Of a stretch of 64,000 nucleotides of DNA, positions 43,028 through 51,756 are shown one piece after another. The notes under the pieces were generated by a model that was not told the origin of the DNA, did no database searches, and saw nothing but the letters and a program-made list of their open reading frames with translations. Origin of the DNA: Mogibacterium sp. (GTDB lineage: Bacteria; Bacillota; Clostridia; Peptostreptococcales; Anaerovoracaceae); the NCBI GenBank assembly GCA_017404265.1, contig JAFRCS010000011.1:62001-126000 (forward strand), given 5' to 3'. The translations under genes and the position numbers were made by a program. How positions within the stretch are numbered: position 1 is the stretch's first letter; every line of letters starts with the position of its first letter.

Positions 43028-43710
43028 TGCAGACCTCCATTGGTTTTTCTGTAGCTGAGCCATGCCAGAAGTATAGCGAGCGCGCCACTTGGGATTATCA
43101 TCATGCTGGTGGATGAGATGAGTCCCGGAACGAGTGTGAACAAGATGCACATCACCAGCAGCGGCGGCAGAGCTATATCCAGATGTCCGCGGTAATATTT
43201 GTAAGCAAGTGCTCCGAACAGAGCCGGCACCACATTGTCAAAGGCAGGCTGCAGCACCGGGGCCTGAAGTATAGGCTGCAGCGGGATCAGTATCATCACG
43301 CCGATTGCGAGAATGGTTATCGTCACAAGAGCGCTCACAGCGATTGAAATGGTCGATACGATCTCGTTTTCCGGTGTGCCGGCCTTGACTTCGACAAGGT
43401 CCCTCGAGTTGACCGCACACGGCAGCTTCAGGTTTATGATGTTTCCCGTTATGAAGCTCATGTAGCTTCCGCCCGCGCCGAGCATCGGGAAATATATCAG
43501 AAATTCGGCGGCGCTGGATATCATCCATACCAGACCGATGGCAAGATATGCCCTTGAAACAGCACCGAAGTCAGGCATGGCGCCGTAACGCCATCCTATC
43601 ACGAAAGGAGCTCCGAGAAGCAGAACTGTCATCAGCGCGCAGGCAAGCCTTCCGATGCGGTGAGTCGTCTGATTGTACTTTTCAAACTGAAGGTATTTCT
43701 GTTCTTCCAT
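43024..43710 (-). CDS. Unknown integral membrane protein, partner of DUF5058
   Basis: 228 residues with about five hydrophobic helices (near 22-42, 52-75, 120-145, 160-175, 185-222). I do not recognise a family. The short conserved-looking stretch FITGNIINLKLPCAVNS lies between helices two and three. It starts 13 nt after the DUF5058 gene and ends by overlapping the VanY-like start, so the three are cotranslated. A two-component permease with DUF5058 is plausible but inferred only from adjacency. Confidence 0.75.
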   Translation of the reverse strand: MEEQKYLQFEKYNQTTHRIGRLACALMTVLLLGAPFVIGWRYGAMPDFGAVSRAYLAIGLVWMISSAAEFLIYFPMLGAGGSYMSFITGNIINLKLPCAVNSRDLVEVKAGTPENEIVSTISIAVSALVTITILAIGVMILIPLQPILQAPVLQPAFDNVVPALFGALAYKYYRGHLDIALPPLLVMCILFTLVPGLISSTSMMIIPSGALAILLAWLSYRKTNGGLQ

Positions 43711-43723
43711 ATCCTCACCCCTT

Positions 43724-44494
43724 TCAGACGATCATCTTCAGCACTACCGCAGCTATCATGGCGATAAGCATGCTTCCCGCGACGGAAAAGCTCTCCGCCC
43801 AGACATGTTTCTTTTTCTCATACAGCCATACGAATACAGCCATGGCCAGAGCGCCGACCGCTGCCACGGCAAGAGGCATCCAGTCTCCGCTGAAGCTGAA
43901 GCGTCCGTTTCCGCTGATCAGTCCTCCGATGTAACTTCCGACATAAGCACTGATCAGACCTACAAACATCGCCGTCATGGCAAGGTCTCCGAAGCCGCCT
44001 CCCGCAGGACTCCCCTCTTTTTTGCTGCCTTTCTTTACCTTCAGCAGGCGGTTGGAATACGCCTTGCCGAAGATAAGGCTGAGGATGAGTGACCACATGA
44101 TGCACATGCTCATGAGCAGGCAGATGGTGGTGAATGCCCCCATCGTCATCTGAGACATGGACAGAGCGCTCAGTCCCGAAGCTTCCGCCGCGGCCTGCGC
44201 TACCTGGGTCTCATAGTGGAGCGCTCCGATGACCGACAGGCGGAGCCATGGCCACGGTACACCGAGGCTGCCCGACAGCGCTATGACGCCCAGAAGTATG
44301 CCGATGCTTGGCAGCACCGTGAACGCGGCGCTTGACACGACTACCCTGCGCATCTTCTCCTTCTCCATTCCTATGGCGATACCCGCCCTCCACGCGCGCA
44401 CAAGAAACAGCACGCATATCAGGGCGACAACAAGGATGATACTGCCGCAGAGCATGTACATGAATGATGAATTGAGATTCTGTACTACAGACAT
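43724..44494 (-). CDS. DUF5058 family membrane protein
   Basis: 256 residues with six or seven hydrophobic helices. The region AFTVLPSIGILLGVIALSGSLGVPWPWLRLSVIGALHYE is characteristic of DUF5058 proteins (described here in fragments: VLPSIG, GVPWPWLRLS, ALHYE). A basic, glycine-rich loop (KKGSKKEGSPAGGG) splits the two halves. Function is unknown. Neighbours in this operon are a PLP lipoprotein and an amidohydrolase, which hints at uptake or export of an amino compound. Confidence 0.82.
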   Translation of the reverse strand: MSVVQNLNSSFMYMLCGSIILVVALICVLFLVRAWRAGIAIGMEKEKMRRVVVSSAAFTVLPSIGILLGVIALSGSLGVPWPWLRLSVIGALHYETQVAQAAAEASGLSALSMSQMTMGAFTTICLLMSMCIMWSLILSLIFGKAYSNRLLKVKKGSKKEGSPAGGGFGDLAMTAMFVGLISAYVGSYIGGLISGNGRFSFSGDWMPLAVAAVGALAMAVFVWLYEKKKHVWAESFSVAGSMLIAMIAAVVLKMIV

Positions 44495-44513
44495 GTTCTT
44501 TCCCTTCTGCGAT

Positions 44514-45956
44514 TTAATATTCCGGATTCGCCATGTTCCAGTTCTTTTCGTTTGTTTTCTTTGCCCTCTTGACTGCGTCAGGCAGCACCTTCAGAAGATA
44601 GTCGACTTCTTCTTCCGTGTTGTAGATGCCAAAGCTTACGCGGATCATTCCCGGCGTGTTGACGTCTGAGCACTCAGCAAAGTTATGGACCTGTTCATCT
44701 GTAAGTCCGTACAGTCTCCATACATACGGATTGGCGCAGAACGCTCCGCGTCTTGTCGCGATGCCGTAATGCTGCGACAGTTCTTCCGCTACAAGAGATG
44801 AATTCGCGTCACTGAAGTTGAATGTGATGACACCAACACGGTCGCTCAGATCCTCATAGTCTCCGTATACTATGATATTGTCCATCTTCAGCAAACCGTC
44901 AACGAGCTTCTGATTAAGGACTTTCTCATGCGCTTCGATATTATCGAATCCGATCTCTTCCAGAATGTCTATCGCCTTGCCCAGGCCTACGACTCCCGGA
45001 TAATTAGGCGAACCGGCTTCATAGCTCTTAGGCGCTTCGGCATATTCCACCCAGTCATCACCGACTATGTTTATCGTGCCGCCGCCGTAGAACTTAGGCA
45101 TGTGCTCCATCAGGACATCCGACAGGCCTACCACCGCGCCTCCGCCGTAAGGCGAATACATCTTGTGGGCGGAGAATACGAAGAAATCGATATTCTCATC
45201 TTCAGTCTTACCCAGCATAGAGAACTTTCTGTGAGCAACTATCTGAGCTCCGTCTACTATGATCTTTGCTCCGTACTTGTGCGCAAGCTTCGCGACTCTG
45301 TGTACGTCGGTCACATAGCCCGTGACGTTTGAAGCCGCTGTAACGGATACGTACTTGACATCGTTGTTCTGCAGCTGCTTCTCTATCTCGTCATACATCA
45401 CGCGGCCCTGATCATCCACTTCCGCGTATATGACGGTAGCGTTTTCACGCCACGGAAGGTCGTTGGAGTGATGTTCTATGCGTGTCGTAAGTATCACATC
45501 GCTCTTGTCTTCCACAAGCGCGGTCGCCAGCTTATTAAGGCCGTCCGTGGTGTTATTGACATAGAAAACAGTGTAGTTTGCCGGGTCCGCTCCGACAAAC
45601 TCCAGCACCTTGTCCCTAGTGTCGTTGTAGAGTTCCGTAGAATAATTTGACTTTTGGGAATAGCCTCTGCCTATAGATCCGTACTTCTGCAGTTTTTCAT
45701 TCACCTCGTCCGTGACAGGCTGAAGCGCCGGAGTAGTGGCGGCATTATCAAAGTTCGTTACGGCCTTCTTGCTGCCGTTGTCGAGCTCCATCTCCTCATC
45801 GATACCGACAACGTAATTTCTGATGTTGTCCAGCGTATATCCGTCCGCTTCACCCGGATCCGGAGCCGGTGTCTGCCCGCACGCGCTTATGAGGCATAAG
45901 CTCATTGTCAGTATTATGAGCATTAGCAAGCTTTTTTTACCTGTTCGTTTCTCCAT
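44514..45956 (-). CDS. Lipoprotein-anchored SufS/cysteine desulfurase-like PLP enzyme
   Basis: 480 residues. Residues 1-26 are a lipoprotein signal: MEKRTGKK, a hydrophobic core, and lipobox ISAC with Cys26, then a Pro/Asp linker. Residues ~48-470 are a full class V aminotransferase: TNFDNAATTP, H162-H163, D235 and H242 in the cofactor pocket, Schiff-base lysine K265 in FSAHKMYSPYGGG, and C407 in RRGAFCANP at the desulfurase cysteine position. All expected catalytic residues are present, so it should be active outside the membrane if PLP is available. No internal start gives a sensible cytoplasmic form. AAGGAGGG precedes the ATG. Substrate may be cysteine, selenocysteine or another amino acid. 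Confidence 0.88.
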   Translation of the reverse strand: MEKRTGKKSLLMLIILTMSLCLISACGQTPAPDPGEADGYTLDNIRNYVVGIDEEMELDNGSKKAVTNFDNAATTPALQPVTDEVNEKLQKYGSIGRGYSQKSNYSTELYNDTRDKVLEFVGADPANYTVFYVNNTTDGLNKLATALVEDKSDVILTTRIEHHSNDLPWRENATVIYAEVDDQGRVMYDEIEKQLQNNDVKYVSVTAASNVTGYVTDVHRVAKLAHKYGAKIIVDGAQIVAHRKFSMLGKTEDENIDFFVFSAHKMYSPYGGGAVVGLSDVLMEHMPKFYGGGTINIVGDDWVEYAEAPKSYEAGSPNYPGVVGLGKAIDILEEIGFDNIEAHEKVLNQKLVDGLLKMDNIIVYGDYEDLSDRVGVITFNFSDANSSLVAEELSQHYGIATRRGAFCANPYVWRLYGLTDEQVHNFAECSDVNTPGMIRVSFGIYNTEEEVDYLLKVLPDAVKRAKKTNEKNWNMANPEY

Positions 45957-45983
45957 GTTTCATTACCCTCCTTCGGACGATTG

Positions 45984-46270
45984 CTATAGCCACTTCTTCC
46001 TTTTGAAATACAGAAGGCATGCGACTGCAACCGAAATGCTTACTATGATCACAGCTGAAAGGTCCCAGTAAGGGAGTCATAGTTCACCTCCGCCTTGGTG
46101 TTGTGGATGTTCCCGGCTTCCGGTTCCAGCTCTATTCCCATGTCGAAACGTTCCCGTTCCCTGTTCCATTCAGGCGTTGTCAGAACAGCTACATATTTGC
46201 ATTCATTCTGAGCATGCAGTTCCTCACCTGTACACGGCCGCATGGTATCAGCCAGTAAATAATAACTCAT
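45984..46270 (-). pseudogene. Remnant of a CorA-type magnesium transporter gene
   Basis: The first 73 codons (46049-46270) give a soluble N terminus with MGIELEPEAGNIHNTKAEV and NYDSLTGTFQL, like the start of a clostridial CorA subfamily, then stop. A second frame continues directly as YWDLSAVIIVSISVAVACLLYFKRKKWL, described here as a membrane helix followed by a basic KRKKWL tail, ending at 45984. That is how CorA proteins end. About 200 central residues are missing and the ends are out of frame, so it is a decayed gene. The subfamily link is from memory. Confidence 0.6.
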
Positions 46271-46322
46271 GGTTCTGTCCCTTTTTCCTGACTTCCAATC
46301 ACATTTTCATGCACAGACTTTA

Positions 46323-46622
46323 TCAGATGCTGTGATGGTCTTTCTGCTGCTTCTTGAATTCATACCCTCCGTAGGTGATCAGTCCTTCATCCAGCAGATC
46401 AGTAATGATTTCCTGCGCAAGGACCTGAGCATTATATGAATGCTCGTAACTGTCTGCCCTTTTCTCTAGATATGCCGAGATCGCGTCTCTGTCGGATACT
46501 TTGAACCTGTACATGTTAAAGCCCTTATATCCTAACGAGCCCTCACCGTTTGGCGGATAGTCATATTGAAAAGTCAGCAGCTGTCCTAGTTCTTTCAAGA
46601 TCTTATCTCTTTTGTTTTCCAT
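46323..46622 (-). CDS. Small protein of unknown function
   Basis: 99 residues, soluble, mixed charge: MENKRDKILKELGQLLTFQYD at the start, an aromatic middle (YKGFNMYRFKVSD) and a helical end. It has no signal peptide, helix-turn-helix or cysteine motif that I can name. It lies 18 nt after the amidohydrolase gene and upstream of the corA remnant. It might be a ligand-binding or regulatory small protein. Confidence 0.6.
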   Translation of the reverse strand: MENKRDKILKELGQLLTFQYDYPPNGEGSLGYKGFNMYRFKVSDRDAISAYLEKRADSYEHSYNAQVLAQEIITDLLDEGLITYGGYEFKKQQKDHHSI

Positions 46623-46640
46623 TTTTCACTGCCTCCCTTT

Positions 46641-47918
46641 TTACTTCTTATCTCTGTAGCGAAGGATCTCTTCGCCATCCTTGATGACCATTTCCATTTT
46701 TTCAACGCAGATATCGTAGATGCTCTTGAGCGGATCGCCGTCGATGAGCAGCATGTCGGCGTTCTTGCCTCTGGTGATCGATCCGGTGATATGATAGCAG
46801 CCGAGAGCTCTGGCGCCGTTAGCTGTTCCCGCAATGATAGCATCCATCTCGCTCATGCCGCAGCAGTCAACGAATCTGTGGATCTCTCCGATGGTGGTGA
46901 TACCGTAAGGAGTTGAATCCAGATTGAAACTGTCTGAGCCGGTGGTGATGATGACCCCCATCTTATATGCCTTGTTTACGTTGTCGTATAATCTCGCAAG
47001 TTCTTTATCCACAAGAGTTGCACCTTCATACTTGTCGTGAACACCCGGAATATACTGAGGAGGATATGTTGCGAGCCACGCAGGCAGGAAGTTGATCGTC
47101 GGGCAGAAATAGATGCCCTTCTTATACATCTTCTCCATCGAATCATCATCGATCTCAAATCCGTGAATAATGAAATCAACTCCGGCATCTACAGATGGGC
47201 CCGTGGTTCCGTACGTGTGTGACCATACAGGGATACCTCTCATGGCGGATTCCTCTACTACCGCTTTGATCTCTTCCAAAGTGTAGTGATGGTCGCGCGA
47301 AGTATCCCAGCGGTAGATGCCTCCGCCCGTCGCCCAAATTTTAATGGCGTCAGGACACTCTCTCAGTCTGCGTCTTACAGCCATGCGGAGTTCCCAAGGT
47401 CCGTCTACCGCCTCAGCCCATGGATGTCCTTCTCTGACTTCCTCTATGGAGCAGTTGTGCGAATCACCATGCGAAGCTGTAGCGCAGAAACCTCTTCCTG
47501 TCGCGATTATTCTCGGGCCCTGCATCTGGTTGGTATTGATCATGTCCCTTATAGGGATACCGAATCTGGATATCTCTCCCACAGTAGTCAGACCATTCTC
47601 CAGGCACTCACGGGCCTGCTGTACGGCAACGACCTGCTTCTGAAGAAGCGGCTCGCGTACCCAGTCTGAATCGTTATCGTTAAGATTACCGCTGAAGTGA
47701 AGATGTGAATCTATGATACCCGGCATCAAAGTCTTTCCGGTAATATCAACGACATCAAAGCCATCAAGGCTCGGAGCCATATCATAGTTTCTTTCACCGG
47801 CATAAAGGATCCCGCCTTTGTCGATCATTACCAGCGAATCCTGTATGGCAGGACTATGTCTTCCTGTGATAAGCTGGCCTCCGACGAATGCGGTTTTTAA
47901 ATAATGTCTTTCTCTCAT
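46641..47918 (-). CDS. Metal-dependent amidohydrolase (imidazolonepropionase/prolidase-like)
   Basis: 425 residues. The amidohydrolase core has GIIDSHLHFSG (HxH), a carbamylated-lysine candidate in IKIWATGGG, WSHTYG, IIHGFE and a late TTGSDSFN with the catalytic aspartate. The flanking beta-sandwich closes with GKNADMLLIDGDP. No signal peptide. Family members cleave cyclic amides, dipeptides or carbamates. It opens the operon that continues through the PLP lipoprotein and DUF5058, which suggests an amino-acid derivative as substrate. A TTGAAA/GAAAAT promoter with 17-bp spacing lies near 47966-47994. Confidence 0.87.
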   Translation of the reverse strand: MRERHYLKTAFVGGQLITGRHSPAIQDSLVMIDKGGILYAGERNYDMAPSLDGFDVVDITGKTLMPGIIDSHLHFSGNLNDNDSDWVREPLLQKQVVAVQQARECLENGLTTVGEISRFGIPIRDMINTNQMQGPRIIATGRGFCATASHGDSHNCSIEEVREGHPWAEAVDGPWELRMAVRRRLRECPDAIKIWATGGGIYRWDTSRDHHYTLEEIKAVVEESAMRGIPVWSHTYGTTGPSVDAGVDFIIHGFEIDDDSMEKMYKKGIYFCPTINFLPAWLATYPPQYIPGVHDKYEGATLVDKELARLYDNVNKAYKMGVIITTGSDSFNLDSTPYGITTIGEIHRFVDCCGMSEMDAIIAGTANGARALGCYHITGSITRGKNADMLLIDGDPLKSIYDICVEKMEMVIKDGEEILRYRDKK

Positions 47919-48035
47919 ACAATCAAGCCCTCCATTGTGCCTGTTTTGTTTTTTTCTTACAGTTGAATTTTCTCATACTCCGAAAGCATTTTCAATTATC
48001 AGTATCCCGGTACACTGTTCGGATTCTCCGGTCAA

Positions 48036-48071
48036 TAAAAAACCCGAAGATGATGAAATCTTCGGGTTTTT
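48036..48071. terminator. Terminator of the 955-residue oxidoreductase gene
   Basis: Stem AACCCGAAGAT (48041-48051) / ATCTTCGGGTT (48058-48068) with a 6-nt loop, followed by T runs on both strands. It lies 19 nt after the stop of the oxidoreductase gene. Confidence 0.92.
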
Positions 48072-48089
48072 GGTGGATCATACAAGGCT

Positions 48090-50957
48090 CTACTTTTCTA
48101 TGCCGTGATATGGTTCCCAGTTTTCTTCACCCGTCTGCTGGATAGGGTATTCATGCACTCCGGTCTTCTTGTACTTCATGATCTTCTTAATCCTCTTTGC
48201 CTGATACTTCAGAGCAAGTCCGATCGTCTCCTCGGCAGTGTACATATCCGCGCCGTGAGGCATGTCTCTGGTGAGATGTATAGCGTCGAATTCGCATCTT
48301 GTTGTACAGAGTCCGCACCCGATGCACTGGTTTGTATCGACTGTAGTTGCACCGCACTTGAGGCAGCGGGAAGCTTCCGCTTTGACCTGCTCCTCTGTAA
48401 GAGGCAGTCTGAGGTCGTCCATTGTCTTTGCAGGATCGCCTTTCTTGCTGCCCGGTACCTGTCTGCTTGTGTCATCATACCATGCAGGTTTGCTGATATC
48501 ATCTCTGTCGAGTTCGATGAACTCTCTCAGATCTCTGCCGATCGTAAGCGACTGACCAGGGTGTACATAACGGTTGATGGAGACCGCGCCCTGACGGCCT
48601 GCAGCGACCGCGTCGATTATGAATTTCTGTCCGGTATAAACGTCTCCGCCAACGAAGATGTCAGGCTCAGCCGTCTGATACGTAACAGGATCGGCCTTGA
48701 TTGTCTTGTTCCTGTTGAATTCGACCTTTGTTCCCTTGAGGAGAGCCTCATGGTCAGCCTTCTGACCGATACAGAATACAACAAACTCACACTCTACAGA
48801 CTCCGTCTGGGAATCGTCGAACTTAGGATCGAATCTTCCTTCGCTGTCCTTGACGCTCAGGCACTTTCTGAAGTTGATGCCGCAAACTTTTCCTTTTTTA
48901 TCCTTGAGGATCTCGGTCTGGCCCCAGCCTGCGTGGAGTTTGACACCGTCGCTCTCGCAGAGCTCCTGATCCTCGCCGCCCATAGGCATTTCTTCATATG
49001 ATTCAAGGCAGTAGAGATCAACGGACTTGGAGCCCTGTCTTACGATTGTGCGGGCGATATCCGAAGCGATATTACCTCCGCCGATGACAACGACTCTGCC
49101 GTCAAGCTTGTTCGGTCCGTTAAGGTTGATGTCCTTTACATAGTCTATGCCCGCGATCACGCCTTCAGCGTCTTCACCCGGGATGCCGAGTTTGCCCGGC
49201 GACTGAAGTCCCGGCGCTACATAAAAGGCTTTATATCCCTGCTTGCGCAGTTCTTCGATAGTTACGTCCTTACCGACTTCTACGCCGCATTTGATCTCAG
49301 CGCCCATTTTTGTGATGATGTCGATCTCGTTCTGTACGATATCTTTTTCTACGCGGAAATTAGGGATCCCGTTCATCATCATTCCGCCCGGTTTAGCTTC
49401 CTTTTCAAAGACAGTTACCGGATATCCTTCCTTGCGGAGGTAGTAAGCGCAGCTGAGACCTGCCGGGCCCGATCCGATAACAGCGATCGGATACTCGGTC
49501 CACTGCTTTCCGTCCATGTTATAGCAATCGTCCGGAACGAATTCATCCGGATGCTCTTTCTCATACTGGCAGACGAATTTCTTGATCTCGTCGATAGCTA
49601 CAGGCTTGTCGATCGTTCCTCTCGTGCATCTGTCCTCGCAGCGGCGGTTGCATACAGCTCCGCAGACAGCAGGGAACGGGTTGTCCTGACGGATCAGGCG
49701 TACGGCATCGGCATATCTTCCTTCGTTTGCCATCTGGATATAGCCCTGTACCGCTATATGAGCAGGACATGCTGTCTTACATGGCGCTGTTCCTGAGTCG
49801 TAGCAGTTGATCTTATTGTCTTCTCTGTAAGTCTTGCTCCATTTGTCTTCGCCCCAAGGAGTATCGTCAGGCAAAAGATGCATAGGATACAGAGTCTTGC
49901 TTCCGTCTTTGCGGCAGAGCTTCTGGCCGAGTTTTGCCGCTCCTGCAGGGCAGACCTCAACGCACTTGCCGCATGCTACGCACTTTTCATGATCGACATG
50001 AGCGCGCCACGCGGAAGCGGACATGTTTGGAGTATTAAACAGCTGTGATGTTCTCAGTCCGTAGCAGCTTCCAGGCGAGCAGTTGCAGATACCTACGATC
50101 CTGTTCGGTCCGTCAACGTTTACGATCTGGTGAACATAGCCCTTCTTTTCAGCTCTCATTATGATCTCAAGGGCTTCTTCTCTTGTTATATAGTGGGCGT
50201 CCTTGCCTGTTTCCACGAGGAATTCCGCAATATCGTCGATACCGATGCACATATAGCCTTCGATATCGCCTACACCCTCTCCTCTGAAGCGCTGCGCTTT
50301 ACGGCAGGCGCATACCATGGTGCAGAATTTGTCGTACTTCTGGAGCCAGTGCGAAAGGTACTCGACGCTCACGGTCTGAGGCGTTGCTTCGATGGCGCTT
50401 TCAACAGGAATGGTATGCATTCCGATGCCCGCGCCCCCCGGAGGGATCATCTTCGCAGTCATCTCAAGCGGTTCCTGCGGAGCAAGGTTAAACATCGTAG
50501 CGACTTCAGGATGGTCGTCGCAGAGAGTCGCATGCTCCACCATGTATTCTCCGGAACCGATTACCCACTTAGGGATCCAGTACTGGATGTGTTTATCCTC
50601 GTTGTCTCTGTTCTGCTCGAGGATCCCGATCCAGATCAGATGATCGATGATCTTCTGAGCCTCTTCCCTGGTCATATTGTTCATCTTAGCGAGCTGGCGC
50701 GTCGTATAGCCAACGCGGCGCTTCTTGAAGCTGAGCATGAACCTGACTTCCTCTTTGGTAAGCAGTCTGTCGAGGATCCAGAAGTCGAAATGGTTCTCTT
50801 TCAGGCCTCCCGGGATCTTGCGGTCCAGGCTGTCGGTGATCATTTTGGACAGTTTCTCGATAAGCTTTTTCTTTTCAGGATCGTCGCAATGGTGGTCACC
50901 CTTATCAGGGTAATCCCAGTCATTGACGAAAATGTTTTGATTAACTTCTTTTACCAT
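48090..50957 (-). CDS. HTH / Fe-S / GltD-like FAD oxidoreductase fusion
   Basis: 955 residues. Residues ~1-130 contain a winged-helix-like segment (RRVGYTTRQLAKMNNMTREEAQKIID). Residues ~200-310 have a CxxxC pair and a CNCSPGSC cluster. A 2[4Fe-4S] ferredoxin segment is at ~325-345 (CVACGKCVEVCP). Then comes the glutamate-synthase small-subunit N-terminal domain (CKTACP, CGAVCNRRCEDRC), the FAD site IAVIGSGPAGLSCAYYL, and the NAD(P) site VVVIGGGNIASDIA. A C-terminal ferredoxin follows (CIGCGLCTTRC). No glutamate synthase large subunit is nearby. It probably moves electrons between NAD(P)H and ferredoxin or an unknown partner. Monocistronic. Confidence 0.85.
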   Translation of the reverse strand: MVKEVNQNIFVNDWDYPDKGDHHCDDPEKKKLIEKLSKMITDSLDRKIPGGLKENHFDFWILDRLLTKEEVRFMLSFKKRRVGYTTRQLAKMNNMTREEAQKIIDHLIWIGILEQNRDNEDKHIQYWIPKWVIGSGEYMVEHATLCDDHPEVATMFNLAPQEPLEMTAKMIPPGGAGIGMHTIPVESAIEATPQTVSVEYLSHWLQKYDKFCTMVCACRKAQRFRGEGVGDIEGYMCIGIDDIAEFLVETGKDAHYITREEALEIIMRAEKKGYVHQIVNVDGPNRIVGICNCSPGSCYGLRTSQLFNTPNMSASAWRAHVDHEKCVACGKCVEVCPAGAAKLGQKLCRKDGSKTLYPMHLLPDDTPWGEDKWSKTYREDNKINCYDSGTAPCKTACPAHIAVQGYIQMANEGRYADAVRLIRQDNPFPAVCGAVCNRRCEDRCTRGTIDKPVAIDEIKKFVCQYEKEHPDEFVPDDCYNMDGKQWTEYPIAVIGSGPAGLSCAYYLRKEGYPVTVFEKEAKPGGMMMNGIPNFRVEKDIVQNEIDIITKMGAEIKCGVEVGKDVTIEELRKQGYKAFYVAPGLQSPGKLGIPGEDAEGVIAGIDYVKDINLNGPNKLDGRVVVIGGGNIASDIARTIVRQGSKSVDLYCLESYEEMPMGGEDQELCESDGVKLHAGWGQTEILKDKKGKVCGINFRKCLSVKDSEGRFDPKFDDSQTESVECEFVVFCIGQKADHEALLKGTKVEFNRNKTIKADPVTYQTAEPDIFVGGDVYTGQKFIIDAVAAGRQGAVSINRYVHPGQSLTIGRDLREFIELDRDDISKPAWYDDTSRQVPGSKKGDPAKTMDDLRLPLTEEQVKAEASRCLKCGATTVDTNQCIGCGLCTTRCEFDAIHLTRDMPHGADMYTAEETIGLALKYQAKRIKKIMKYKKTGVHEYPIQQTGEENWEPYHGIEK

Positions 50958-51079
50958 AATCTCCCTACAAATCGATTCTGTGAATCAAAAAAACAGCAGA
51001 TATAACTAACGTGTTTATTATATTACAAAGATAGCGATAAAGACCATAAAAGTTGACTGTAAAAGCAGCGCCAAAATAC

Positions 51080-51117
51080 TAAAAAGCCCGAAGAAGTTTC
51101 CATCTTCGGGCTTTTTC
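51080..51117 (-). terminator. Terminator of the HAD nucleotidase gene group
   Basis: Stem AAAAAGCCCGAAGA (51081-51094) / TCTTCGGGCTTTTT (51103-51116), T-rich on the minus strand. It lies directly after the HAD gene stop. Confidence 0.92.
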
Positions 51118-51720
51118 TCACTCACCTGCAACGATCTTGCGAATGCTCTTCCAATCGGCGCATCTTTGATAGTTTCCATTCGGGAAAACGCATTCTCTGT
51201 TCCATGGTCTGTCAAACACCAGAACCTTGAGTTCCGGCAGATGTTCAAAGAATCTGAACGCCTTTGGAGAATCCTCAACTGCGTAATCAAACTTCATCCT
51301 GTAATAATCTTTTAGTTCAAGAGTGCTGTTACTGTTTTTGATAAAGTGATCCCTTCCATATTTATTGAGACAGTACAGTCTGACGTTCTTAAGTCCATGC
51401 TCATCCAGCCAAATACGGGATAGATCATAAGCGCTTGATGGGCGGCCGGTAATGACGGATACCTCGTGCCCGCAGGCGATCCATTCGTTTATGGTCTCCG
51501 CAGCTCCCGGCGTCGCATCATACGACAACAGTATCTCCGGCTCGTGCGCCCGAAGCATAAGCCGCTCGTATTGTTCCGCATCCAGGCCAAAAGACCTGTC
51601 CAGTTCAAAATAATGCATCTGATCATAAGAAACATGCTTATTGAACATTTCAAGCACAAGCTTTGTGAAGGCCCTTCCTGTCTCGCACAGGCAATCGTCA
51701 AAATCAACATAGATACGCAT
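51118..51720 (-). CDS. HAD-superfamily hydrolase, 5'(3')-deoxyribonucleotidase-like
   Basis: 200 residues. The HAD nucleophile motif is YVDFDDCLCETG (DxD, residues 5-9). Motif II is SVITGRPSSAYDL, and VEDSPKAFRFF is motif IV. The size and small cap resemble the 5'(3')-deoxyribonucleotidase (NT5C) group. It probably dephosphorylates a nucleotide or similar small phosphate, but the substrate is not defined. It follows the DUF3795 gene by 36 nt and is the last of four small same-strand genes. Confidence 0.82.
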   Translation of the reverse strand: MRIYVDFDDCLCETGRAFTKLVLEMFNKHVSYDQMHYFELDRSFGLDAEQYERLMLRAHEPEILLSYDATPGAAETINEWIACGHEVSVITGRPSSAYDLSRIWLDEHGLKNVRLYCLNKYGRDHFIKNSNSTLELKDYYRMKFDYAVEDSPKAFRFFEHLPELKVLVFDRPWNRECVFPNGNYQRCADWKSIRKIVAGE

Positions 51721-51756
51721 TATTTCATGATCTCTCTTTCTCCAATACCATATCCG

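Noticed and set aside
51018..51290. A 90-residue minus-strand frame ending in a hydrophobic stretch
   Set aside because: It overlaps the HAD gene in another frame and runs through that gene's terminator; no ribosome-binding site.
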